A DNA stretch of 64,000 nt from Roseburia sp. AM59-24XD (lineage in GTDB: Bacteria; Bacillota; Clostridia; Lachnospirales; Lachnospiraceae), in the NCBI RefSeq assembly GCF_003478445.1, contig NZ_QUET01000020.1, positions 1 through 64,000 on the forward strand. The letters run 5' to 3'. How positions within the stretch are numbered: the first letter of the stretch is position 1; each line of letters starts with the position of its first letter. Under the pieces are notes generated by a model that saw nothing but the letters and a program-made list of their open reading frames with translations, did not search any database and had not been told where the DNA came from. Position numbers and translations under genes: made by a program. Below, one piece after another: positions 51,592 through 60,596 of the stretch.

Positions 51592-54348
51592 CTATCGAAA
51601 TACTACCATGGAATGCAGCCCTGCATTAAAATTCAGGCTCTTGACCAGAACACGTATCTCTGCTGTTCCGGTATCCTTTTCCCTAAGCTCCACATCCAGC
51701 GGTCCCGGCCATTCCCGTGCCGTTTCCCCACGAAGCTCACCATTGATATACACACTGCATTCCCCCCAGACACTCTCAAAATGCAGCACCGGGAGTCTTC
51801 CGTTGATCGATTCCGGGATCTTCGTGCGGATCCGGTAAATGCCGTATTTGCCTTCCTGATCCTCAAAGATTGCAGGTGTTCCCGACTTCTCATCGACCTG
51901 CACATCCATCCAGGTATTCATATCAAACTCATCCACATGCATATTGACATCCGGCTTCTCGGCAAACAACTCTGAGGTCATCTTCCAACCGGTCAGATAC
52001 TGCTGACGGATGCTCTCTACAAACGGCTCCGTTTTCCTTGTGGAAAGAGGGATCATCAAGCTTCCAAACTCAACCTCCGGCGCAACTGCAGAGATCACCA
52101 TCTGACCGGCTCCCTCCTCCGCCTGCACAATTGCCTGACACCGTCCGTTAAACAAGCTTCTGTGACCGGATCCAAAATCTTCATGACAGGTCGGATCTCC
52201 ATTGCAGGTTCCAAGGATCACACCGCCCTCCACCGAGATATCTATCTCAAAGGAAGCATCCGGCACTCCTCTGCCCTTCTCATCCACTGCATAAATATTA
52301 ACCGGCATGGCATCTCTTCCATCATTATACATGCCTCTGTGCCATGGCACGATCTTCAGACGCACCGGCTCCCCGGTTGTGATCTTCACATCATGGGCAG
52401 CTTTCACGCCATCTTTATAACCGATCAATTCAATGTAGCCCGGCTGATATGGAACCTCCCACTCTGCCTGCTCGTACAGATCGATCTTCTTGCGGCCGTA
52501 GGACTTACGGTTCACGATCAGTTCCGCCTCATCACAGTTAGTGTGAGACATCACACGGATCATTTCACCCTCTCTGCCCCGGTGATTCCAGTGCGGCAGC
52601 ACATGACACACGGGTTTTCTGGAAAAGATCGCCTTCGCCATGTAAAACGCATCCTTCGCATAGCCACAGGTATCCATCATGCCAAAATAGGAAGATACGG
52701 ACGGCCATGTATACGGTGTCGGCTCTCCCAGGTAATCAAAACCGGTCCACATAAATGCCCCCGCCATAAAATCACGCGCCATGATATCCTTCCAGGTCTG
52801 ACGCACGGTACTTCCCCAGTCTGCACACCGCTCATCATAGCAGCTGATCAGGTGGCGTTCATCATCCTCCTCATAACAGCTGCGCACGGAAAAAGCAGAT
52901 GTCGATTCACTTGCAAACACCGGCATGTCCGGGTGCTTCTCATGAAACGAGTCATACTGATCTGTCTGGTAATTGATGCCACACACATCCAGAGAATCCA
53001 CGGCGCTTTCCTCCGCGTCCAGCCCGCCATGCATCGCACCGGTCACAAAACGGGTATCATCCAGCGCACGGATCTCATCCCGCATGGTCTGTGCCATTCT
53101 CCTGCCTTCCTCTGTTCCCTGCAGCGGCTCCTCGTTAAAGATCGAATACATGATCACTGACGGATGATTCCGGTCTCTTAAAACCATTGTACGAAGCTGT
53201 GTCAGCCCCTCCTCCGATGTCTCAAAATTTCTGTTCTCATCAATCACTAACATTCCCATTCTATCACACGCGTCAAGCAACTCTTTGTGAGGCATGCCAT
53301 GGGCGCAGCGATATGCGTTGGAACCCATCGCCTTCAACCGTTCGATCCGATATTCATGAAGTGCATCCGGCACTGCAACACCGATTCCTCCAAAATCCTG
53401 ATGGTTGCAGGTTCCAAACAGCTTCACCGGACGTCCGTTCAGCAGAAAACCCTTTTTCGTATCCATTGCGATCGTGCGGAAGCCGCAGATCGTCTTGTCC
53501 GAATCAACCAGTTCATCCTCCACAAACACCTTCGTGATCACTTCATATATATTAGGTTCCTCGATATCCCATACCTTCGGATCCTCAATCGTAAATTCCG
53601 TCTCAACCTGTGACTCCTCCCCGGCTTCGCAGACAACGCCTTCGTTATTGATATTGACCTCTAATTCCTGATCCGGGTCAACCAGCGTTGTGGAAATCCG
53701 CACCTCGGTATCCTTCTCTGTCTGGTTGCAGATATTGGTAAACAGATTCACCTTCCATGTATTCTCCTCGATCTCCTCCATCCGGATCGACAGACCATAC
53801 TGCGGAATATGGATCGGATTCTTGATGTTGAGCCATACATGCCGGTATATTCCGGCACCTTCATACCACCAGCCCTCCCAGACATCAGCATCTACAAATA
53901 CCGCAAGCACATTCGGTCTCGTCCCAAAATGCGCCCGGTCCGAAATATCGATCTGAAAAGGTGTGTATGCGGAAAAACTGCGATGGATCACAGATCCGTT
54001 AAAATACACGACTGCATGTGAGGCAATCCCCTCAAATTCGATCGTAAGCTCCTTGTCCCTGTACTTCTCCGGAATTGCAAACACCTTTCGGTACCACGCC
54101 TTTCCTCCCGGCTTATATCCCCAGTTGGCAGCACCGTCCTCTGAGAAAGGCTGACGGATCGCCCAGTCATGAGGCACATTGACCGTCTCCCAGTCTCTTG
54201 CGTCAAAGTCCTCCTGCGGAACACCCGGACAAGCTCCTGCTTTCGAAGTATTATATATATAACTATGAGTTTTTTCGACCGGTTCATCCACGTCTCCCAG
54301 ATGGAAACTCCAGTCCTTGTCCATCGACAAAGCAACTCTTGTACTCAT
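51592..54348 (-). CDS. Glycoside hydrolase family 2 beta-galactosidase-like
   Basis: 918 residues without a signal peptide. Sugar-binding jelly roll (residues about 1-200; VNVPHDWAI, GKAWYRKVF, EGAGIYRHVWL), an immunoglobulin-like domain, a TIM barrel with acid/base Glu406 in SIFNEEPLQG and nucleophile Glu481 in VFASESTSAFS, then C-terminal beta domains (DUF4982-like). Family GH2 covers beta-galactosidase, beta-glucuronidase and beta-mannosidase; GH2 with this C-terminus is mostly annotated beta-galactosidase. ATG 54348 has GGAGGTG ahead. It is divergent from the PocR gene. Confidence 0.88.
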   Translation of the reverse strand: MSTRVALSMDKDWSFHLGDVDEPVEKTHSYIYNTSKAGACPGVPQEDFDARDWETVNVPHDWAIRQPFSEDGAANWGYKPGGKAWYRKVFAIPEKYRDKELTIEFEGIASHAVVYFNGSVIHRSFSAYTPFQIDISDRAHFGTRPNVLAVFVDADVWEGWWYEGAGIYRHVWLNIKNPIHIPQYGLSIRMEEIEENTWKVNLFTNICNQTEKDTEVRISTTLVDPDQELEVNINNEGVVCEAGEESQVETEFTIEDPKVWDIEEPNIYEVITKVFVEDELVDSDKTICGFRTIAMDTKKGFLLNGRPVKLFGTCNHQDFGGIGVAVPDALHEYRIERLKAMGSNAYRCAHGMPHKELLDACDRMGMLVIDENRNFETSEEGLTQLRTMVLRDRNHPSVIMYSIFNEEPLQGTEEGRRMAQTMRDEIRALDDTRFVTGAMHGGLDAEESAVDSLDVCGINYQTDQYDSFHEKHPDMPVFASESTSAFSVRSCYEEDDERHLISCYDERCADWGSTVRQTWKDIMARDFMAGAFMWTGFDYLGEPTPYTWPSVSSYFGMMDTCGYAKDAFYMAKAIFSRKPVCHVLPHWNHRGREGEMIRVMSHTNCDEAELIVNRKSYGRKKIDLYEQAEWEVPYQPGYIELIGYKDGVKAAHDVKITTGEPVRLKIVPWHRGMYNDGRDAMPVNIYAVDEKGRGVPDASFEIDISVEGGVILGTCNGDPTCHEDFGSGHRSLFNGRCQAIVQAEEGAGQMVISAVAPEVEFGSLMIPLSTRKTEPFVESIRQQYLTGWKMTSELFAEKPDVNMHVDEFDMNTWMDVQVDEKSGTPAIFEDQEGKYGIYRIRTKIPESINGRLPVLHFESVWGECSVYINGELRGETAREWPGPLDVELREKDTGTAEIRVLVKSLNFNAGLHSMVVFR

Positions 54349-54378
54349 ATAAAAACACCTCCGCATCTTCTTCTAATC

Positions 54379-54407
54379 ATTAAAACATACCACCACTGTA
54401 ACGTCAA
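54379..54407 (-). promoter_or_regulatory. Promoter of the GH2 (51592) gene
   Basis: On the minus strand TTGACG and TTTAAT are 17 bases apart, about 30 bases before the start codon. Confidence 0.5.
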
Positions 54408-54437
54408 GGAAAACAGAGGATTCCGGACAGTAAATAA

Positions 54438-54466
54438 TTGCATTTATCCTCCATTTGTAGTAGAAT
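54438..54466 (+). promoter_or_regulatory. Promoter of the PocR-domain gene
   Basis: TTGCAT and TAGAAT are 17 bases apart, 70 bases before the start codon. Confidence 0.5.
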
Positions 54467-54534
54467 AGATTTAGTGATCTAAATTATCATTGAATGCCCG
54501 TAACCGGCAAATAAATGAGAAAAGGAGAATACAT

Positions 54535-55317
54535 ATGGAATTAAAAGATTTTATGGATTTAAGCAAGCTGCAGAAGATTCAGGATGCTTTTTCCGATGCC
54601 ACCGGACTCGCTGCGATCGCAGTCGGCAAGAACGGGGAATACATCACGGAAGGAAGCAATTTCACGGATTTCTGCATGAAATATACCCGCAACTCCGTTG
54701 AGGGCAACCGTCGTTGTGTAAAGTGTGACAACGAATGTACCGGCACCTATTACTGTCATGCCGGTCTTATGGATTTCGCCTTCGACATTATGTTAAACGA
54801 TGAGAAGGTCGGTGCGATCATCGGTGGTCAGGTACTTCCTTCCGAGCCGGACGATGAGCAGTTCCGTCAGACGGCAAGAGAGCTTGGCATTGACGAGGAC
54901 GCTTATGTTGCCGCACTCCATCAGGTTCCGATCAGTTCCGAGAAGCGGATTCGTGCCGCAGCAGAGCTTCTTGGTGACATCGTCAACCAGCTTGTTAATC
55001 TGGAATATTTCCGTCACATCAACGGAGACCGTTTTTCACAGTTACACACTGAAGTAATGCATACCACAGAGATCATTCAGGATATCAACTCCAACACACA
55101 TTCTCTGAAGTCCATCGCTAACAAGCAGAAGATGCTTTCACTCAACGCATCCATCGAAGCTGCCCGCAGTGGCGAAGCCGGCGTTGGTTTTGCCGTTGTT
55201 GCAAAAAGCATGGGTGAACTTTCTTCCCAGTCTGCTACGATCTACGGCGACATCGAGAAGTCCGTTGCCGAGGTAACCAAGTCGATCAACGAAGTTGCCG
55301 CATTATTCGAAGAGTAG
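54535..55317 (+). CDS. PocR-domain protein with a short chemoreceptor signalling module
   Basis: 260 residues, cytosolic. Residues about 1-160 form a PocR sensory domain with a cysteine cluster (RRCVKCDNECTGTYYC) and LGDIVNQLVN. The last 80 residues match the hairpin core of a methyl-accepting chemotaxis protein (LSLNASIEAARSGEAGVGFAVVA, then ELSSQSA). It lacks membrane helices and HAMP, and the signalling part is shortened. It could be a soluble receptor for CheA arrays. ATG 54535 has AAAGGAG ahead. The divergent neighbour is a GH2 gene. Confidence 0.85.
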   Translation: MELKDFMDLSKLQKIQDAFSDATGLAAIAVGKNGEYITEGSNFTDFCMKYTRNSVEGNRRCVKCDNECTGTYYCHAGLMDFAFDIMLNDEKVGAIIGGQVLPSEPDDEQFRQTARELGIDEDAYVAALHQVPISSEKRIRAAAELLGDIVNQLVNLEYFRHINGDRFSQLHTEVMHTTEIIQDINSNTHSLKSIANKQKMLSLNASIEAARSGEAGVGFAVVAKSMGELSSQSATIYGDIEKSVAEVTKSINEVAALFEE

Positions 55318-55396
55318 ATCATTCCGGTAAGAGTTTCGGAATTTGCAACGCTTCCGTAAATTCTTGGCGCACATCATTAAATATTCAAAACAAACA

Positions 55397-55468
55397 GGGA
55401 CGTCTGTACCGCTCCGATCGTTCGATTTTATAACGAACCCGTTGAGACGATACAGGCATCCCTTTTTT
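55397..55468 (+). terminator. Terminator after the PocR gene
   Basis: GGGACGTCTGTACCG and CGATACAGGCATCCC form an imperfect stem with a long internal region and are followed by TTTTTT. Confidence 0.65.
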
Positions 55469-55548
55469 ATTCCCCAAGCTTCATGTATTCAATAATATGT
55501 AGATGCGCTCATTGCATTTGAACCGTTGATATGCGAAGTGTGCGTTCT

Positions 55549-56061
55549 TTATTCACTGTTCTCCGACCGTTTCCTGACTCTCCGATAAGCAAACAGCGAA
55601 CACACATATAACAAAAGAAAAATCCCTCCACTAGCAGGAGCAATACTACACCATTTTCCGCTATGGCAGGTCTGCAGATCTATCGTATAAGTATTCTGCA
55701 TATATTTTACACGCCAAACACAGATAACGGACAATATCAGATAGATCATCACCAAACCACCGCGAACAGCCAGAGTCCCTTTACACTGATATTTCCCTTT
55801 TCTGCACCGGAATATATTCCGGATCTGAAGGGTCACCAGCATGAAAAGAACCACGATCATCCCCTGACATACGACAGCAATAAACTGCGAAGGAACATTC
55901 TTCCGTTGTAGAAGTCCTGCTGCCAGCTTAAACCCGGTCCAAAGGATACATGAAAAGCAGCCTTGCAGGCTCAGCACCGGCAGGAAGAACATTCCAAGCA
56001 GCAATAATGGATAGCCGGTCCAGATCACATGCTCCCACATTTGTATCTTAGGTTGTTTCAT
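55549..56061 (-). CDS. Small multi-helix membrane protein, unknown
   Basis: 170 residues with four hydrophobic segments (about 13-34, 55-80, 96-118, 140-160) and Cys-rich loops. Not recognised. ATG 56061 has GAGGAG about eight bases ahead. Monocistronic, facing the PocR gene; the flanking 3' sides hold terminators. Function unknown. Confidence 0.65.
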   Translation of the reverse strand: MKQPKIQMWEHVIWTGYPLLLLGMFFLPVLSLQGCFSCILWTGFKLAAGLLQRKNVPSQFIAVVCQGMIVVLFMLVTLQIRNIFRCRKGKYQCKGTLAVRGGLVMIYLILSVICVWRVKYMQNTYTIDLQTCHSGKWCSIAPASGGIFLLLYVCSLFAYRRVRKRSENSE

Positions 56062-56126
56062 ACACTTTCTCCTCAATATTATATAGCAAAATATCTCTCC
56101 TCATTTCGAACATTTTCCTAAATAAC

Positions 56127-56163
56127 GAAAAACTTCACACACAACAGATGCCATGTGTGAAGT
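56127..56163 (-). terminator. Terminator after the GH94 gene
   Basis: ACTTCACAC pairs with GTGTGAAGT; on the minus strand TTTTTCG follows the stem. It lies just beyond the phosphorylase stop codon. Confidence 0.75.
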
Positions 56164-56185
56164 CTCTATCACTCAAATATATCAA

Positions 56186-58588
56186 TTACATTACCAGACG
56201 AACCTCGGTAACAGGAGTCAGCTTGTCAGCCGGGATATAATTATCCTCGAACTTCTCGCCGTTTACATAGAACTCCTTGAAACCGCTCTCTGCGCCGTTT
56301 GGATTCTCAACCTTGATCTCAAGCTTGCTTCCACGGAAATTCTTCTCCATGGTAAATTCCTTCCAATCGCTTGGAATAGAAGGTGCAATACGGATACCAT
56401 CCAGATCAGGACGGATACCACAAATACCCTCTACGCAGCCTACCATACAGGTAGATGCTGTACCGGTCAGCCAGTGTACATGAGAACGTCCATGGAATGG
56501 GCTCTCATCACCCTCTGTGTACTGTCCGTGTACATATGGCTCCAGCTTACGGATCTCAGCCTTATCATTCTGAGAGGATGGTGAACTCTCCTCAAAATAC
56601 TGGAATGCCTTATTACCATGTCCCATCAGAGACTCTGCAAGAATGATCCATCCCTGTGTCTGAGAGAAGATACCACCGTTCTCCTTTGTTGATGGAGGGA
56701 ACAGACCAGCCAGTGCGCCATCGAAATAATGATCCACATAAGATGGAGCCATTACCTTTGCACCATATGCTGTGTTCAGCTCGCGGTCAACAGATTCCAG
56801 AGCCTTCTCTGCCTGATCCTTTGTAGCAAGACCGGAAATAACAGCCCATGACTGTGGATTCAGCCACATACTTGCCTCCGGATCCTTCTTGGAACCGATC
56901 AGTTCTCCTGTATCCTTAAAGCCACGGTTGAAACGGTCATCCTCCCACCACAGCTCATTGATCTTGTCCCCGATCTCCTTCTGGGTCTTGTCCAGATAAG
57001 CGATATAATCGGTATCGTTCTTCTTCTGTGCGAAGAGACGCATAATAGAGAATGCATAGTATAACTGCATCGCAACGAAGGATGACTCACCCTGTGCACC
57101 AAGACGCAGACAGTCATTCCAGTCAGCATGAAGACCGGCCGGCAGACCGTGTGGTCCCAGATGATTCATAGAGAAGTCGATCGCTCTCTGTAAATGCTCA
57201 TATACGGTTGCCTTCTCCGGCACGTTAGACCAGGTGATCTCCTCATCCATAAATGCAAGATTACCTGTCTCTGAAACATACTTAAATACAGTAGGGAAGA
57301 GCCACAGTGCATCATCTGCACGATATGCAGGATGTCCTGTCTCCTTTACATAATCCGGATCATCCGGTGTCCCCTCATGACCGGCACGCTCATCGTGATC
57401 GAAACGTACCAGTGGAAGTCCGCCACCGTTGTCTACCTGTGCAGACAGCATGAAACGGATCTTGTCCAGTGCAGCCTCCGGATCCGTATGAATGACACCC
57501 TGAATATCCTGAACGGTATCTCTGTAACCATATCCGTTACGCTCACCGCAGTAGATGAAGGATGCTGCTCTTGACCATGTAAATGTCAGGAAGCACTGAT
57601 ATGCATTCCATGTATTAACCATGCTGTTAAAAGCAGGGCTTGGTGTATTGATTTTGAAGTTGTCCAGCTTTGCATGCCAGAACTTCTTCAGCTCATCAAT
57701 CTCCTTATCACATACGGAAACATCCTCATAGCATGCAAGGATCTTGTCCGCATCAGAAGCCTTATAACGTCCCAGAACGAAAGCCAGCTCCTTTGTCTCG
57801 CCCGGAGCAAGCTCCAGTGCAGTATGAAGAGCACCACAGCTGTTCTCGTTGTAGTTGAGAACGCCATCACACTCACCACGCTCTACAGCAACCGGATTGC
57901 CATAATCGTGATACATACCGATGAAGGCTTCCTTATCACCATTGTAAGAAGTAACCTTCTGTCCTGCCATACCGAAGAAACGTTCCTTGCCGTTGCTTCC
58001 GTCCGGACCCTTGTACCAGTTCAGATTGATCTGCTGCAGAATCTTGTTGCCAAGGAATACTGTGTTCGTTGTACACAGAGAATACTGCAGGTTTACCTGA
58101 TCCTGATTGTAATTATCATCATTAGAAAGCTCTGCATAACCAAATACAGAAATCTTACGAGGCTTGTCCGTTGTGTTCGTCACCTTACATCTCCAAACCT
58201 CATATACCTTTCCGAGAGGCACATAGTAATCTGCCTGTGTCTTAATGCCCGCATACTCAGAGAACATTGTAGTATAAGCAGTTCCATGATGAACCTCGCT
58301 CTTATACTCATTCAGGTCCTTGCCAACCGGCTGCCAGGAAGCAGACCAGAAATCAGCAGTCTCATCGTCTCTGATGTAAATGTAACGTCCCGGTGTATCA
58401 TCACTGTTGAAATGATAACGCAGGATACGGCCATTGGCACCGCTCTTAACAAAGCTGTAACCACCCGCATTGTTGGAAATGATCGCACCATACTCCGGAG
58501 AACCAAGATAGTTACACCAAGGAGCCGGTGTATCCGGTCTGGTGATCACATATTCGCGGTTCTTCTCATCAAAGTAACCATAATTCAT
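56186..58588 (-). CDS. GH94 family phosphorylase, probably cellobiose phosphorylase
   Basis: 800 residues. Reversibly phosphorolyses a beta-linked disaccharide (cellobiose to glucose 1-phosphate and glucose in the best-known members). N-terminal beta-sandwich, linker, and (alpha/alpha)6 catalytic domain with the catalytic Asp in LHADWNDCLRLG. RNGYGYRDTVQDIQG, PAYRADDALWLFPT and GIFSQTQGWIILAE are characteristic. No signal peptide: it acts on imported oligosaccharides. Promoter TTGATA-17-TATAAT at 58641. Chitobiose or laminaribiose phosphorylase cannot be excluded. Confidence 0.92.
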   Translation of the reverse strand: MNYGYFDEKNREYVITRPDTPAPWCNYLGSPEYGAIISNNAGGYSFVKSGANGRILRYHFNSDDTPGRYIYIRDDETADFWSASWQPVGKDLNEYKSEVHHGTAYTTMFSEYAGIKTQADYYVPLGKVYEVWRCKVTNTTDKPRKISVFGYAELSNDDNYNQDQVNLQYSLCTTNTVFLGNKILQQINLNWYKGPDGSNGKERFFGMAGQKVTSYNGDKEAFIGMYHDYGNPVAVERGECDGVLNYNENSCGALHTALELAPGETKELAFVLGRYKASDADKILACYEDVSVCDKEIDELKKFWHAKLDNFKINTPSPAFNSMVNTWNAYQCFLTFTWSRAASFIYCGERNGYGYRDTVQDIQGVIHTDPEAALDKIRFMLSAQVDNGGGLPLVRFDHDERAGHEGTPDDPDYVKETGHPAYRADDALWLFPTVFKYVSETGNLAFMDEEITWSNVPEKATVYEHLQRAIDFSMNHLGPHGLPAGLHADWNDCLRLGAQGESSFVAMQLYYAFSIMRLFAQKKNDTDYIAYLDKTQKEIGDKINELWWEDDRFNRGFKDTGELIGSKKDPEASMWLNPQSWAVISGLATKDQAEKALESVDRELNTAYGAKVMAPSYVDHYFDGALAGLFPPSTKENGGIFSQTQGWIILAESLMGHGNKAFQYFEESSPSSQNDKAEIRKLEPYVHGQYTEGDESPFHGRSHVHWLTGTASTCMVGCVEGICGIRPDLDGIRIAPSIPSDWKEFTMEKNFRGSKLEIKVENPNGAESGFKEFYVNGEKFEDNYIPADKLTPVTEVRLVM

Positions 58589-58640
58589 GAAAATATCCTC
58601 CTCTTTCTACTAACGGTTTTCACCATTTTCTCATATTATC

Positions 58641-58669
58641 ATTATACGACACCACCCCAAAAGTATCAA
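58641..58669 (-). promoter_or_regulatory. Promoter of the GH94 gene
   Basis: On the minus strand TTGATA and TATAAT are 17 bases apart, about 50 bases ahead of the start codon with its GAGGAGG site. Confidence 0.7.
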
Positions 58670-58711
58670 CAACATAACAAACATTTTCTAACAGTATTTT
58701 GATATCTTGTC

Positions 58712-59199
58712 ACTATTCACGGATAGATTTTTCAAGGAAACTACCACGTAAGCTTGCTTACAAGTGGTAGTTTATTTGGAAAATCAGCCGGACAGGCTGT
58801 TACCACCCACACCCGCAGACAAAGGACGCCTGACTTTGGCGGACTCTAGCCGCTGTTTTTGCGGCGGTCTGGGGGCTGTGGTGGGAACTCCGTGAATAGT
58901 GAATAGAAAAACCGCTACAAACTTGTTTGTATAAGGCAATTTCCTTGGCTGATATCACGGCGACTAGCCTGACTTTTCCGCATGACTAAGCTTTAAGCCG
59001 CTGCTTCTGCGGCGCTTTTCGCCTGTTTTGGGCGAAAATGCTTAGGAATGAAGAAAAGTCACATGCGAATTTGCACGGGCAATCAGCCGGGCAGGCTGTT
59101 ACCACCCACACCCGCAGACAGAGGACGCCTGTTTTGGGCGGACTCTAGCCGCTGCTTTTGCGGCGGTCTGTGGGCTGTGGTGGTAACTCCGTGAATAGT
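58712..59199. repeat. Block of palindromic structures with two 119-bp direct repeats
   Basis: The block opens with ACTATTCACGGA (58712-58723), and each of two repeats ends with its complement TCCGTGAATAGT (58889-58900, 59188-59199). The repeats (58782-58900 and 59081-59199) are the same length and differ at about eight positions. Each can form a branched structure: GTTACCACCCACACC pairs with the far side, enclosing two smaller hairpins. Between them a long stem (GACTTTTC...GAAAAGTC, 58971-59060) holds further hairpins. At 58739-58772 there is another small hairpin. No protein is encoded. Possibly a structured mobile element or RNA. Confidence 0.65.
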
Positions 59200-59319
59200 A
59201 AATCCTCACAACTTTCTACTTTATTATACCCACCTTTTTCATCAGCAACTGGGTATAACGGGTATAACGCCCCAACAATTGACGAATTTCAATCTATTTT
59301 CCCGGCTTACTGTTTTTTA

Positions 59320-59348
59320 TTGACGATTTTTTTCAACTATGTTACAAT
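59320..59348 (+). promoter_or_regulatory. Promoter ahead of the manganese riboswitch
   Basis: TTGACG and TACAAT are 17 bases apart; transcription would start just before the riboswitch. Confidence 0.75.
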
Positions 59349-59355
59349 ATGGAAC

Positions 59356-59487
59356 ATGTCACGAGGGAGTAATCGGTACATGAGTGCACGGACAAGCATA
59401 ACGCTCCGGCGATTTGAAATGTATAGTATTATCGACATACTGGTATTGATACCCGGTAATACTTTAAATGATGAGACTCATGCAGTG
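59356..59487 (+). ncRNA. yybP-ykoY family manganese riboswitch
   Basis: The two hallmark stretches of the family are present: GAGGGAGTAATC near 59363 and, about 110 bases later, GACATACT...AATGATGAGACTCATG (compare the consensus GGGGAGUAG... and GACATAC...GCAAGACC). The intervening bases can form the two stacked helices. Mn2+ binding would stabilise the aptamer and free the antiterminator. It controls a GDT1/UPF0016 gene directly downstream, a known target of this class. Confidence 0.8.
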
Positions 59488-59515
59488 TTTTTACACTGCC
59501 ATGGGTCTCTTTTTT
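59473..59515 (+). terminator. Expression-platform terminator of the riboswitch
   Basis: GAGACTCATGCAGTG pairs with CACTGCCATGGGTCTC, then TTTTTT. Its 5' arm overlaps the aptamer's closing strand, so manganese binding and termination are mutually exclusive. Confidence 0.85.
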
Positions 59516-59601
59516 ACCGGATCGGAAAGTGTCCGTAACGCAAACTCCGGCTCTGTCCTTTTTACCACCGGTTCCTCACACAATACGTAAGGAGATTTCT
59601 T

Positions 59602-60300
59602 ATGCTTTTATTTTTCCAGATTATGTTCACCGAATTTATCGCTGAGATGGGTGATAAGACACAGCTCATGCTGGTTGCACTGACCTCGCGCTTCAAGCTG
59701 CGCGACATCATTATCGGCACAGCAGCCGCCATTCTTGTGTTAAACGGACTAGCCGTTCTTCTGGGTGGTCTGGTCAGCGAGATCATTCCAACATGGCTCA
59801 TCCGACTTGTTGCCGCATCCGCATTTCTGTTTTTTGCCATCACCTCTCTGAAGGGCGATGATGACGAGGAGGAAGAGACCAAAGAAGAAAATGTCTCTCG
59901 CTTCGCACCACTGACGGTTTTCTGTACATTTTTCGTTGCCGAGCTCGGAGACAAAACACAGCTTACCGCAATCACCTTCGGTGCCAATGAGGGTATGAAT
60001 GCCGCCGTCACAGTCTGGCTCGCCTGCTCGATCGGTCTTTTTGCCGCAGACATCCTCGGTATGCTGATCGGTTATCTTCTGAAAAGCAAGACTCCGGACG
60101 GTATGTTAAATACTCTCGCATTCTTTATCTTTGCAATCTTCGGAAATATCACCATGCACGAAGGACTTGGACTTCTGCTCGGCAAAAATCATCCGGCAGT
60201 ATTTCCTGTGACAATGATCATTGCGGTGCTTTTCATCCTGGCAAGCACCTTCGTCTTTATGAAGCGTATCCACAGGGATAAGGCTGAGCCAAACGAGTGA
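59602..60300 (+). CDS. GDT1/UPF0016 family Mn2+ (or Ca2+) transporter
   Basis: 232 residues with six to seven membrane helices in two repeats, each carrying the metal motif E-x-G-D-K-T (EMGDKTQ at residues about 15-21 and ELGDKTQ about 114-120). A basic, acidic-cluster linker (about 90-100) lies in the cytosol. Bacterial members export manganese. Its yybP-ykoY riboswitch supports induction by excess manganese. ATG 59602 has AAGGAG ahead. Confidence 0.93.
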   Translation: MLLFFQIMFTEFIAEMGDKTQLMLVALTSRFKLRDIIIGTAAAILVLNGLAVLLGGLVSEIIPTWLIRLVAASAFLFFAITSLKGDDDEEEETKEENVSRFAPLTVFCTFFVAELGDKTQLTAITFGANEGMNAAVTVWLACSIGLFAADILGMLIGYLLKSKTPDGMLNTLAFFIFAIFGNITMHEGLGLLLGKNHPAVFPVTMIIAVLFILASTFVFMKRIHRDKAEPNE

Positions 60301-60385
60301 TCCGTCCGCAAGGCACTATGAATAAAAGCTGATTCAAAGAAACAATCAGTCAACAAGATCATGTAGATCAGGGTTGCTTCAAATA

Positions 60386-60551
60386 ACTAAGTCTTCCCAT
60401 ACCTCAAATTGATGTATGCCCATAATATTTCTTATGTCCGGAAAATAAAATATGAATTTTGCCTGAGAAATCAGTTGATCCGTGAAATATGACTAAAAAA
60501 TTGACACAGATCAGTAGGATCTCTAAATAACCGGACATAAGAAATATTATG
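60386..60551. mobile_element. Short, internally deleted derivative of the palindromic element (copy 3)
   Basis: Begins ACTAAGTCTTCCCATACC and continues CATAATATTTCTTATGTCCGG (60421-60441), which is an exact inverted copy of 60531-60551. The inner sequence retains patches of copy 2 (TTTTGCCTG, AATTGACACAGATC). The right end lacks the GGTATGGGAAGTCTTAGT block present in copies 1 and 2. It lies in the 296-base gap between the transporter and the next gene, which holds nothing else visible. Confidence 0.65.
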
Positions 60552-60596
60552 AGAAAAACTCATTTTAACTTGTACTAAATCTTGACATAGGGCCAA

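Noticed and set aside
57674..58702. 342-residue open frame antisense to the GH94 gene
   Set aside because: It mirrors the coding strand of a clear enzyme and has no ribosome site or recognisable motif.
58782..59199. CRISPR array
   Set aside because: Only two repeats of 119 bases with a long spacer, no cas genes, and internal palindromes unlike CRISPR repeats.
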